DNA of 7,611 nt, taken from NCBI GenBank assembly GCA_913050545.1, contig CAJWZY010000099.1, positions 1-7,611 on the forward strand, given 5' to 3'. Position 1 is the stretch's first letter, and every line of letters begins with the position of its first letter. This DNA is from an uncultured bacterium (GTDB lineage Bacteria > Planctomycetota > UBA8108). A model generated the notes under the pieces. That model searched no databases and had not been told where the DNA came from. It saw only the letters and a list, made by a program, of their open reading frames with translations. Positions 1 to 6,167 of this stretch are shown here, piece after piece. The translations under genes and the position numbers were made by a program.

Positions 1-188
1 CCGAAGGGCAGAAACCTCCCCGCCGTCCCGCGCTTCGGCGATCAAGCGGCCCGCCACGCACTGACCCCCAGGGGCAGGACGGTCAGCGGCCTCCGGGCGC
101 CGGCAACGGCCGCCCGCCCGGGCAGCAGCCCCGCTCGAACAGGGCCCGCCCCGGCGCCAGGCCCGCCCCAGGCAGGAAGAAACGCTGA
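1..188 (+). CDS. 3' end of a gene encoding a protein with a basic Pro/Gly/Arg-rich tail (probable RNA-binding protein)
   Basis: One frame (codons starting at position 3) is open from the window edge to a TGA at 186-188, giving 61 residues with no start codon in view. The peptide is almost entirely Pro, Gly, Arg, Gln and Ala and ends in GRKKR. Tails of this type are known at the C-terminus of DEAD-box RNA helicases (RhlE-like) and some pseudouridine synthases (RluB-like), where they help bind RNA. That family assignment is inference, because no folded domain lies inside the window. Only 12 bp separate its stop from the convergent stop at 201, with no hairpin between them, which suits a true gene end in a compact genome. 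High GC keeps frames open by chance, so the gene could be spurious, but the coherent tail composition and final basic cluster argue for a real C-terminus. Confidence 0.55.
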   Translation, partial: EGQKPPRRPALRRSSGPPRTDPQGQDGQRPPGAGNGRPPGQQPRSNRARPGARPAPGRKKR

Positions 189-200
189 GAGCCGGCGCGA

Positions 201-2000
201 TCAGCGCTCGACAAACACCCCGAAGTGTTCATCCGCCATGGTGCGGAGAAACTCCTTTTCTTTCTGCTTCAGATCGAAGCCGATGGTGTTGATCTTCACC
301 GAGCGCAGACGGTTGAGCTTGCGCAGACGCTCAAGGATCACGTTCATGCCGGCGGTCTCCGGCGGCGTCGGTGCACCATCGGAGAGCAGGTAGATGGTGT
401 CGACCTCTTCATTCTTGAATGCGGTCTCGAGGGCCCTCAACATATAGGTCTGGCCCTGGGGCCGGGCCTGGTCAACAAACGCCAGCGCCTTCTGGCGGGA
501 CTCGATGTTCAGAACCGCTAGCTTGTCGGGTTCCTTCTCCAGCTTCAACCGGATGAAATCGGTGATGATGCTCTCGAACTGGATGATGTCGAAGCGCTTA
601 CCGTCCTTCAGTCCATTGAGAACCTTCTTCAGGTTTTTCTGGGCAACGGCCAGCTTGGTCTGGAGCGGATCCTTCTGCGCCTTGCTGGCGGGATCGAGCG
701 GATCGACCACCTCCGTTCTTCCCTTTTCGCCTGGCTTACCCGAATTGTCTTCGCGCTGCTCGGGGGGAACGTACTTCTCCTTCATGCTCTCTGAGGAATC
801 AAAGATGAAGATGAAGCGGTCACTCAGGATCCGGAGACCGTGGTAGGACACCGTGTTGGCTTCTTCAGCCAGCTTCTCCTTCAGCGTGCTGAAGGCCTCG
901 GCTGATCCCCGGGTCAGCGTCTTGATGGTTTTTCCCTTTTGCTCCCACCAGCCTTCCCACTGGAAGGTCGAGGGGCCCAGGTCTTTGCCGGTAAGCCGGG
1001 TGAGGGCATCGACAATGTCATCCTTTACCCGCCCGCTGGCCTTGTCAATATGGAGAATCAGCGGCATGATGACCTCGCGGCCGCCTCGATCAAGAAGGAT
1101 CCTGACGGCATTGACCTGCACCTTCGGTTCCGGATCATCGAGGGCCTTGATGGAGTAATCGATGATCTTGCGGTGCTTCAGGCGCGCCAGCGTGCGCAGG
1201 CTCAGAAGGCGTACCTGCCAGGCACGGTTCCTCATCCCCTTCTCAAAGAGCTTCTTCTCCCTGCTCCCCCCCTGGTTGTAGAGCAGGCCCATGGCCGCAA
1301 CCTGTACGCCAGGGTCCTTGTGGTGCACCAACTTGCCGGCGAGACTCACGATCTTCTTATCGGAAGTATTCTCGAGCGCATCGAGAATCGCCACCATCAC
1401 CTTGGGAGACTTACTGGTCAGCAGTTCCCGCCCCAGGAAAGTGACCCGCTGCGAATTGGTGAAGCCCGCCACGGCGACAACAATCCTCGTCCAGACCGGC
1501 TCATGCCGGCGCAGGCCGGCAGCTTTCAGTCCTGATTTGAGCAGCCACTGCTCAGCCTTGGATTCAAGCCGGTTTTCGAGTGCCTGGGCAACAGCAGTAA
1601 TATTGAAAGCGTTGTTCTCCAGCAGGGGCAGACCCTTGAGAATCACAACCTTGATAGCAGCATCCGAACCGATTTTCCCGAGAGTCTGGGTGATCGCCAT
1701 GTGAATCCCGGCATTCTTCTCTGTGGAATAGAGCTTGGAGAGGTAGTCCACCGTTTCCCTGCAGGGAGCGTCGGCGAACTCATGGATGCCAGAGATCCTG
1801 ACCTCGATCGAAACATTGCGGAGCACCTTCATCCTCTGCTGCAGGATCTTCAGAATTTCCTGTGGCGTTCGAGCCTTCTGTTTGTCCGGCTCGGCTTTTT
1901 TCTTCCCCTTGTCCTCCTGGGCGGCGAAGAGCTGGCCCGAGGAAAGACAACCGGCCACGAAAATGGCTGGCAGAAGAAGCAGGTGAATTCGAATTTTCAT
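201..2000 (-). CDS. HEAT-repeat / von Willebrand factor A domain protein, predicted lipoprotein
   Basis: The product is 599 aa if started at the ATG at 2000. I chose this start because an AGGAG lies 10 nt upstream (2011-2015) and the protein then begins directly with a signal peptide: MKIRI, a hydrophobic stretch, and a lipobox-like VAGC with Cys18. An in-frame ATG at 2033 would add 11 residues ahead of the signal peptide. SPase I cleavage near FAA-Q is an alternative to lipidation. A Lys-rich linker (about 28-45) leads into paired helices typical of HEAT repeats (about 75-340), then a Trp-rich segment (WEGWW, about 347-352) often seen after such repeats in planctomycetes. The C-terminal vWA domain (about 393-599) keeps a full MIDAS metal site: DSSES from Asp401, Thr518 in QGQT, and Asp541 in LLSDG. 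It should therefore bind a divalent metal and a protein partner outside the cytoplasm. Partner and pathway are unknown. It is divergent from the membrane-anchored protein at 2327. Confidence 0.88.
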   Translation of the reverse strand: MKIRIHLLLLPAIFVAGCLSSGQLFAAQEDKGKKKAEPDKQKARTPQEILKILQQRMKVLRNVSIEVRISGIHEFADAPCRETVDYLSKLYSTEKNAGIHMAITQTLGKIGSDAAIKVVILKGLPLLENNAFNITAVAQALENRLESKAEQWLLKSGLKAAGLRRHEPVWTRIVVAVAGFTNSQRVTFLGRELLTSKSPKVMVAILDALENTSDKKIVSLAGKLVHHKDPGVQVAAMGLLYNQGGSREKKLFEKGMRNRAWQVRLLSLRTLARLKHRKIIDYSIKALDDPEPKVQVNAVRILLDRGGREVIMPLILHIDKASGRVKDDIVDALTRLTGKDLGPSTFQWEGWWEQKGKTIKTLTRGSAEAFSTLKEKLAEEANTVSYHGLRILSDRFIFIFDSSESMKEKYVPPEQREDNSGKPGEKGRTEVVDPLDPASKAQKDPLQTKLAVAQKNLKKVLNGLKDGKRFDIIQFESIITDFIRLKLEKEPDKLAVLNIESRQKALAFVDQARPQGQTYMLRALETAFKNEEVDTIYLLSDGAPTPPETAGMNVILERLRKLNRLRSVKINTIGFDLKQKEKEFLRTMADEHFGVFVER

Positions 2001-2326
2001 TGGCGAAGAACTCCTGGGAAAAACTGGGGTCAAGATTCAAGGCCTGCAGGCCGATAGATGGGGGGTCACATGTTAGTTTCACAAGGGTCTTCGACTTTTC
2101 CCCTCTCGGTCGAAGGCCTTTTTTTATGCCCTCACCAAAAGGGCCCTGGCAACAGCGCAAACCCTCACAGGACCTTTATTAGGATCTTATTGTAGAACTA
2201 CCGCTTACTGCGGGCTATGAGTTTCCGCCTGAAGTGTGCAAGCCGAATTCCGGAACGGAAGCCCTCCGCTTCTGTTAAAATCAGTTAGAGAGTATTTTCG
2301 GAACCAGCACCTGTGGAGCCAGTAAA
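2001..2326. other. Divergent intergenic region between the HEAT/vWA gene and the membrane-anchored protein gene
   Basis: This 326-bp stretch has no convincing protein gene. It holds the AGGAG of the left gene (2011-2015), a perfect 12-bp palindrome GGCCTGCAGGCC (2041-2052) and a + strand terminator (listed separately). An AT-rich island at 2175-2195 has two TTATT copies exactly 11 bp apart (2176-2180, 2187-2191) and, on the - strand, a -10-like TACAAT (2194 to 2189) with no good -35. If that -10 is used, the left gene would have a leader of about 180 nt containing the 2086-2118 stem. Toward the right gene, TAAAAT (2276-2281) is a 5/6 match to a -10 but has no sigma70 -35; GGAAC at 2252-2256 recalls an ECF-sigma -35. 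A 7-bp stem with 7-nt loop lies at 2255-2275. Promoter positions are weakly supported. Confidence 0.5.
2086..2125 (+). terminator. Intrinsic terminator (+ strand) with no annotated gene upstream
   Basis: A 10-bp stem (2086-2095 paired with 2109-2118; one G-U pair, otherwise perfect) encloses a 13-nt loop and is followed at once by seven T (2119-2125). This is a textbook rho-independent terminator for rightward transcription. On the - strand the stem is not followed by a T tract, so it works in one direction only. The nearest DNA to its left is the antisense side of the HEAT/vWA gene, so the transcript it ends is not obvious. Confidence 0.75.
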
Positions 2327-3613
2327 GTGGATTTCAAGTCCACCTGTATTTTTATCGCCTTTATCGCCATCGGCGGCGGGATTGTCATGGGCTGGAAACA
2401 GTTCCAGGATGAGAAATCCGGCAGGCAGGCACCGGCAGGGATTGCCGGGCGAAAACCCCCTGAAAAAGCGGGGAGAGGGCCTGTTGCCCCCCCCCGGGAA
2501 CCCGAAAACCGGGAGCCTGAACAGGCTGAACCGGTTACCCCCCAACCCATCACTCCTGCCGTCAAGATCCCTGATCCGATCGACCTCTCCGTCAGCGCCG
2601 CCGAGGAGGCGGAGCTGGGAAAAATCTCCAGCTTGATCGAGGAACACAAGCTGCCCGATGCCAGCCGCGCCGCCCGGCAGCTGGTTGAAAACAAGCAGGG
2701 CCTGGTTCGCGAAAAGGCACGGCAGCTGGAGGCTCGCATCCGGATCCTTCAGAAGCTGGAGCCGCGCGAGGTTGGCAAAGCCCCCGCCTTGAAAAAGGTC
2801 CTTCATGCAAACAAGAGTGAGCATATCTGCACCGCCGTCGAGGAGAGCCTGGACAGCTACAGGCTCAATCTCATCAGTGGCGGAGTCACCTCGATCCGCA
2901 AGCAGGATGTCCTCAAGGTCCTGACGATCCCCTCCCGAGAGGGGAAAAAGCTGCTATTGAAACGCCTCTCCAAACGAGTGAGCGGCCTCACGGACCCCCT
3001 CGACTTCTACCTGCGAGGGGTCAGGAAATACTACCGCCTGGGACTGGTAGATGAAGGCTACGAGCTCCTGCGTGACCTGGTAGGAAGAAAGGATGCAGAT
3101 CTTGCCCTCTCCGTGCTGGGCGAAGAGGAGGCCACCGACCTGCTGCCCTACTGGAACATCTCCCAGGGAAGCGGAATCGCGGCAATCGAAAGAAAAGCCG
3201 AGGCGAGAAACCAGGAAATTGCCTCCATCGAAAACTCCCCGCAGCAGGTTGCCGCCGGCAGCACCGACCCGGCCAACCCGGCTGCCACTGCCGCTGCGCC
3301 GCGCCCGAAACCTCGGCCCCAGCCTCCTCGCAGGCCCCAGGTGCAACCGCCCAGCCGACCCCGCCAACCTGCCAGCAAGTCAGACCTCAATGCGGTCAAG
3401 GAGCTCATCTCCAGGGCTGGCAACTATTACTCCATAGCCCGCCGGGATGAGAAAAAGCGTGGCAACTTCAAGAAGGCCTACGAGACCCTCCGCGATGCCC
3501 AGGATCTCCTGGGGAAGATGCCCTCGACCGACGACGAGGTTCGCAAGATGAGATCCCGTGTAGCGACCCAGATGCTCGACGTGAGCAAGTCACTCGGTTT
3601 CTTCGATTTCTGA
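2327..3613 (+). CDS. Membrane-anchored proline-rich helical protein of unknown function
   Basis: This 428-aa product matches no family I recognise. The start is GTG at 2327, chosen because GGAG (2315-2318) lies 8 nt upstream and the protein then opens with a short tail and one hydrophobic segment (about residues 7-23), a signal anchor. A Pro/Glu/Lys/Arg-rich linker (about 33-80) follows, then a charged helical region (about 85-150). A small segment, about 163-195, of the form SYRLNLISGG...IRKQDVLKV looks like beta strands. A helical section, about 200-270, resembles TPR-like patterns of planctomycete proteins. A second, very basic Pro/Arg-rich linker (about 310-352) leads to a C-terminal helical domain (about 353-428) ending in FFDF. 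The membrane anchor plus Pro-rich spacers suggest a rod-like protein crossing part of the envelope; no enzymatic motif is visible. It is divergent from the HEAT/vWA lipoprotein, and its last 24 bp overlap the convergent gene at 3590. Confidence 0.8.
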   Translation: MDFKSTCIFIAFIAIGGGIVMGWKQFQDEKSGRQAPAGIAGRKPPEKAGRGPVAPPREPENREPEQAEPVTPQPITPAVKIPDPIDLSVSAAEEAELGKISSLIEEHKLPDASRAARQLVENKQGLVREKARQLEARIRILQKLEPREVGKAPALKKVLHANKSEHICTAVEESLDSYRLNLISGGVTSIRKQDVLKVLTIPSREGKKLLLKRLSKRVSGLTDPLDFYLRGVRKYYRLGLVDEGYELLRDLVGRKDADLALSVLGEEEATDLLPYWNISQGSGIAAIERKAEARNQEIASIENSPQQVAAGSTDPANPAATAAAPRPKPRPQPPRRPQVQPPSRPRQPASKSDLNAVKELISRAGNYYSIARRDEKKRGNFKKAYETLRDAQDLLGKMPSTDDEVRKMRSRVATQMLDVSKSLGFFDF

Positions 3614-4036
3614 TTCGAGCAACCAGTCCCCTGACTCGATCTCCAGTCCCCGTTGCTCGGCTTCGGGACGGATGAAATAGCACTGCGCCTCTGCCTCGCC
3701 GCCAGCGGCGTAACGGACCCTCACCACCTGCCGGGTATAGAAGACAGGGTGCCCCTCGATGCGATCCAGGATCGCCAGGGCCTGCGGCCAGTCGGTAAAA
3801 GCGAGGACCTCCCCGTGGACGAGCGAATCACCGGGCACGATAAAGGGGTACTCTCCCCTCGATCCAGCCGGCGCAAAATGGTACATACAGGCCCGGATGG
3901 TTCCGCTTCTTCCAGACTGGACAAGGTGTTCAACCTGGGGACGATACCTGCCACCCGCACGCAGGGTGCCGTAAACAAAAACCCTCTCGGGGCTGTTCGC
4001 CGGAGTTTCTCGAGAACTTTTTTCTTCAGATCGCAT
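3590..4036 (-). CDS. Gamma-glutamylcyclotransferase-like (AIG2/GGCT fold) protein
   Basis: The product is 148 aa, a normal length for this family. VFVYGTLRAG (about 19-28) is the hallmark N-terminal strand and substrate-binding loop. HGEVLAF (74-80) and LDRIEGHPVFYTR (90-102) match the central region, with Glu94 at the position of the general acid/base in gamma-glutamylcyclotransferases and gamma-glutamylamine cyclotransferase. Family members release 5-oxoproline from gamma-glutamyl compounds, but the substrates of bacterial YtfP/AIG2-like proteins are mostly unknown, so only the fold is claimed. The start at 4036 is the last ATG before the family core. A longer open frame to 4315 would run through the opposing SDR gene and is rejected. 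No Shine-Dalgarno precedes the ATG. The 3' end overlaps the convergent gene ending at 3613 by 24 bp, so WLLESEIEETE is encoded opposite the other gene's end. The protein looks soluble. Confidence 0.87.
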   Translation of the reverse strand: MRSEEKSSRETPANSPERVFVYGTLRAGGRYRPQVEHLVQSGRSGTIRACMYHFAPAGSRGEYPFIVPGDSLVHGEVLAFTDWPQALAILDRIEGHPVFYTRQVVRVRYAAGGEAEAQCYFIRPEAEQRGLEIESGDWLLESEIEETE

Positions 4037-4058
4037 TGAACGGGTTATCTTACTGCCA
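4037..4058. promoter_or_regulatory. 22-bp divergent start region with overlapping -10-like elements on both strands
   Basis: Only 22 bp separate the ATG codons of the GGCT-like gene (4036, leftward) and the SDR gene (4059, rightward). TATCTT at 4046-4051 is a + strand -10-like hexamer whose expected start point falls on or next to the SDR ATG. On the other strand TAAGAT (4052 to 4047) is a -10-like hexamer leaving only about 3 nt before the leftward ATG. Neither gene has a Shine-Dalgarno. The -35 matches are poor (TCTTCA at 4023-4028 for the + strand). Both mRNAs may be leaderless or nearly so. This is inference from position and weak hexamers. Confidence 0.35.
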
Positions 4059-4772
4059 ATGATAAACATTGCCGGGAAATCATGTATTCTTACAGGCGCC
4101 TCGCGCGGCATCGGCAAAACCCTTGCCGAACGACTCGCGGCCGAGGGCGTTCTGGTCACTGCGGTTGCCAGGGACGCCGGGCTCCTCGATGCCCTCTGCT
4201 CGGAAAACGAAGGAATCACAGCCCACGCCTGTGATGTCACCGACGAGACCGGTGTCAAGAGCCTCACCGCGGAGCATATCGAGCGCCACGGAGGAATCGA
4301 CATCCTGATCAACAATGCCGGGATCGGCTCTTTCGGACCGATCGAAGAGGTCGCCTACCAGGACTTCCTCAAGACCATGGAGGTCAACGCAGGGGGAACC
4401 TACCTCTTCATGCAGGCTGCCCTGCCGACCATGAAGAAACAGGGAGATGGAGACATCATCAACATCTCCAGCGTGGTCGGCCTGAAGGGCTACCCCAACC
4501 AGGCCGCCTACGGCGCCAGCAAGCATGCCATGATGGGACTCACCCGCAGTATCGCCACCGAGGCCGACCCTCACGGAGTGCGAGTTCGGGCCGTCTGCCC
4601 TGGAGGGGTCAACACCGACCTGATCCGTACCGCCCGCCCCGACCTCGATCCTTCTACGCTGATCCAGACCGAGGATGTGGCCGAGGCCGTCATTTTCATG
4701 CTCAGGATGGCCGACACAGGTATCACCGACTTCCTGCCTATCCGCAGAAGAAGCAGTGATCCCCAGATTTAA
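4059..4772 (+). CDS. Short-chain dehydrogenase/reductase (classical SDR, FabG-like)
   Basis: The product is 237 aa, within the usual range for classical SDRs. The cofactor motif TGASRGIG is at 12-19, Asp59 sits in the CDV segment contacting the adenine ring, and NNAG is at 85-88. The catalytic tetrad is complete: Asn110, Ser137/138 in NISSVVG, Tyr151 and Lys155 in YGASK. PGGVNT (181-186) follows the last core strand. Arg38 after the second beta strand suggests NADP(H) over NAD(H), an inference. The enzyme should interconvert a carbonyl and an alcohol; the substrate cannot be read from sequence. FabG is possible, but there is no fatty-acid synthesis context, and the C-terminus (DFLPIRRRSSDPQI) is that of generic SDRs annotated as 3-ketoacyl-ACP reductase or sepiapterin-reductase-like. 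It has no Shine-Dalgarno and may be leaderless. It converges on ahcY, 9 bp between stops. Confidence 0.93.
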   Translation: MINIAGKSCILTGASRGIGKTLAERLAAEGVLVTAVARDAGLLDALCSENEGITAHACDVTDETGVKSLTAEHIERHGGIDILINNAGIGSFGPIEEVAYQDFLKTMEVNAGGTYLFMQAALPTMKKQGDGDIINISSVVGLKGYPNQAAYGASKHAMMGLTRSIATEADPHGVRVRAVCPGGVNTDLIRTARPDLDPSTLIQTEDVAEAVIFMLRMADTGITDFLPIRRRSSDPQI

Positions 4773-4781
4773 GGCGCCAGC

Positions 4782-6167
4782 TCAGTAGCGGTAGAACTCG
4801 GGCTTGTAGGGTCCCTCAACCGGCAGGTCAAGGTATTCCGCCTGGTCCTTTGTAAGCTCTGTAAGCTTGACCCCGAGCTTGCCGAGGTGAAGTCTCGCAA
4901 CCTCCTCATCGAGCTTCTTGGGCAACATGTGAACACCAAGCGGATAATCATCCGGGGTCTGCCAGATCGCTATCTGGGCCAGCACCTGGTTGGTAAAGGA
5001 GTTCGACATGACAAAGGATGGGTGCCCCGTTGCACAGCCGAGATTCACCAGTCGCCCGGAGGCCAGCAGGATCAGCCCGCGCCCGTCAGAAAAAACGTAG
5101 CGGTCAACCTGCGGCTTGATCTCCACGCGCTCAACATCCTCGCGCTTCTCCAGCCAGTCCACATCGATCTCAGTGTCAAAGTGCCCGATGTTGCAGATGA
5201 TGGCATCGTTCTTCATCTTGAGCATGTGCTCACCGGTGACCACGTCACAGCAACCGGTGGCGGTGACGAAGATGTCACCCTCTTCGGCGGCCTCGTCCAT
5301 GGTCACCACCTCGAAACCTTCCATCGAGGCCTGCAGGGCGCAGATCGGATCGATCTCGGTGACAATGACGCGGGCGCCGAAGCCCTGCATGGACTGCGCA
5401 CAGCCCTTGCCGACGTCTCCGTAGCCGCAGACAACGACGACCTTGCCGGAAACCATGATATCTGTAGCACGCTTGATTCCATCGGCGAGAGACTCCCGGC
5501 AACCATAGAGATTGTCGAACTTGCTCTTGGTGACAGAGTCGTTGACATTGATGGCGGGAATCTTCAGCTCGCCACGCTCGAGCATCTGGTAGAGACGGTG
5601 AACCCCGGTGGTGGTCTCCTCGGTCAGTCCGCGGATGCCATCGAGGTACTGGGGATATTCCTTGTGAACGAGAATAGTGAGGTCGCCGCCATCGTCGAGA
5701 ATCATGTTGAGCGGCTGGCCGTCAGGGAACACGAGGGTCTGCTCGATGCACCAGTTGTACTCCTCCTCGGTCTCTCCCTTCCAGGCGTAGACCGGAACAC
5801 CAGCGGCAGCCATCGCAGCGGCGGCATGGTCCTGGGTGCTGTAGATATTGCAGCTCGACCAGGTAACCTCGGCACCCAGCTCGGTGAGGGTCTCGATGAG
5901 AACCGCCGTCTGGATCGTCATGTGCAGGCAGCCGGCGATGCGGGCGCCGGTGAGGGGCTTTTCACTGCCATATTTCTGGCGCAGAGACATAAGACCCGGC
6001 ATCTCGCGCTCGGCAAGCTCGATCTCTTTTCTTCCCCATTCAGCCAGCTCGATATCCGCGACCTTGTAGGCCGGTTTCTCAGGTGTTGACAAATCTGCTG
6101 CTCCTTGCGCGGCGTCTTCCTTTTCGATACTCATAAACCCAGCCCCGTTCCCGGGGGCCTCCTTCAT
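4782..6167 (-). CDS. ahcY: Adenosylhomocysteinase (S-adenosyl-L-homocysteine hydrolase)
   Basis: AhcY reversibly splits S-adenosylhomocysteine, the product of SAM-dependent methylation, into adenosine and homocysteine, relieving methyltransferase inhibition and feeding methionine recycling. It is a cytosolic NAD-dependent enzyme, normally a tetramer. In the 461-aa reading the family signature SCNIYSTQDHAAAA is at 105-118 and the NAD-binding loop GYGDVGKG at 248-255. By alignment to the human enzyme the active-site residues are present: His82, Asp159, Glu184, Lys214, Asp218, Asn219 and Cys223. The C-terminal KPEFYRY, which completes a neighbouring subunit's NAD site, is intact. The roughly 40-residue insert of Mycobacterium-type enzymes, before EETTTG, is absent. 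The ATG at 6167 overlaps the regulator's TGA as ATGA, implying coupled translation. A second ATG at 6134 (450 aa, starting MSIEK) is also credible: AAGGAGG at 6164-6158 lies upstream of it, with a 5-bp stem in the spacer. It shares the upstream gene's promoter and operator. Confidence 0.98.
   Translation of the reverse strand: MKEAPGNGAGFMSIEKEDAAQGAADLSTPEKPAYKVADIELAEWGRKEIELAEREMPGLMSLRQKYGSEKPLTGARIAGCLHMTIQTAVLIETLTELGAEVTWSSCNIYSTQDHAAAAMAAAGVPVYAWKGETEEEYNWCIEQTLVFPDGQPLNMILDDGGDLTILVHKEYPQYLDGIRGLTEETTTGVHRLYQMLERGELKIPAINVNDSVTKSKFDNLYGCRESLADGIKRATDIMVSGKVVVVCGYGDVGKGCAQSMQGFGARVIVTEIDPICALQASMEGFEVVTMDEAAEEGDIFVTATGCCDVVTGEHMLKMKNDAIICNIGHFDTEIDVDWLEKREDVERVEIKPQVDRYVFSDGRGLILLASGRLVNLGCATGHPSFVMSNSFTNQVLAQIAIWQTPDDYPLGVHMLPKKLDEEVARLHLGKLGVKLTELTKDQAEYLDLPVEGPYKPEFYRY
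6142..6158 (-). promoter_or_regulatory. Hairpin between a strong Shine-Dalgarno and the inner ahcY ATG
   Basis: On the - strand AAGGAGG (6164 to 6158) sits 23 nt before the ATG at 6134, too far for normal initiation. A 5-bp all-GC stem (GCCCC/GGGGC) with a 7-nt loop fills 6158-6142. If it folds, the effective spacing falls to 7 nt, which is close to ideal. This would make 6134 the main ahcY start. The stem is short and lies inside the longer reading frame, so the call is tentative. Confidence 0.35.

Noticed and set aside
939..1535. A 198-codon + strand frame opposite the HEAT/vWA gene
   Set aside because: It is a shadow of the coding strand, with no ribosome site and no motif.
2001..2033. 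ATG at 2033 as the start of the HEAT/vWA protein
   Set aside because: It would place 11 residues ahead of a clean signal peptide, while AGGAG at 2011-2015 is correctly spaced for the ATG at 2000.
2217..2288. Short + strand ORF (MSFRLKC..., 23 codons) before the 428-aa gene
   Set aside because: There is no ribosome site, and its composition and length are as expected by chance.
2285..2824. Long - strand frames (152 and 179 codons) opposite the start of the 428-aa gene
   Set aside because: The + strand frame has a GTG with a well-spaced GGAG and a clear hydrophobic anchor. The - strand frames give low-complexity Gly/Pro/Ser peptides.
4037..4315. N-terminal extension of the GGCT-like protein to 4315
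   Set aside because: It would run through 257 bp of the SDR gene, and the added residues have no relation to the GGCT family, whose core begins within about 20 residues of the ATG at 4036.
4887..6089. A 400-codon open frame on the + strand opposite ahcY
   Set aside because: It lies wholly inside a gene with every adenosylhomocysteinase signature. Its product has no recognisable domain; high GC readily keeps the antisense frame open.
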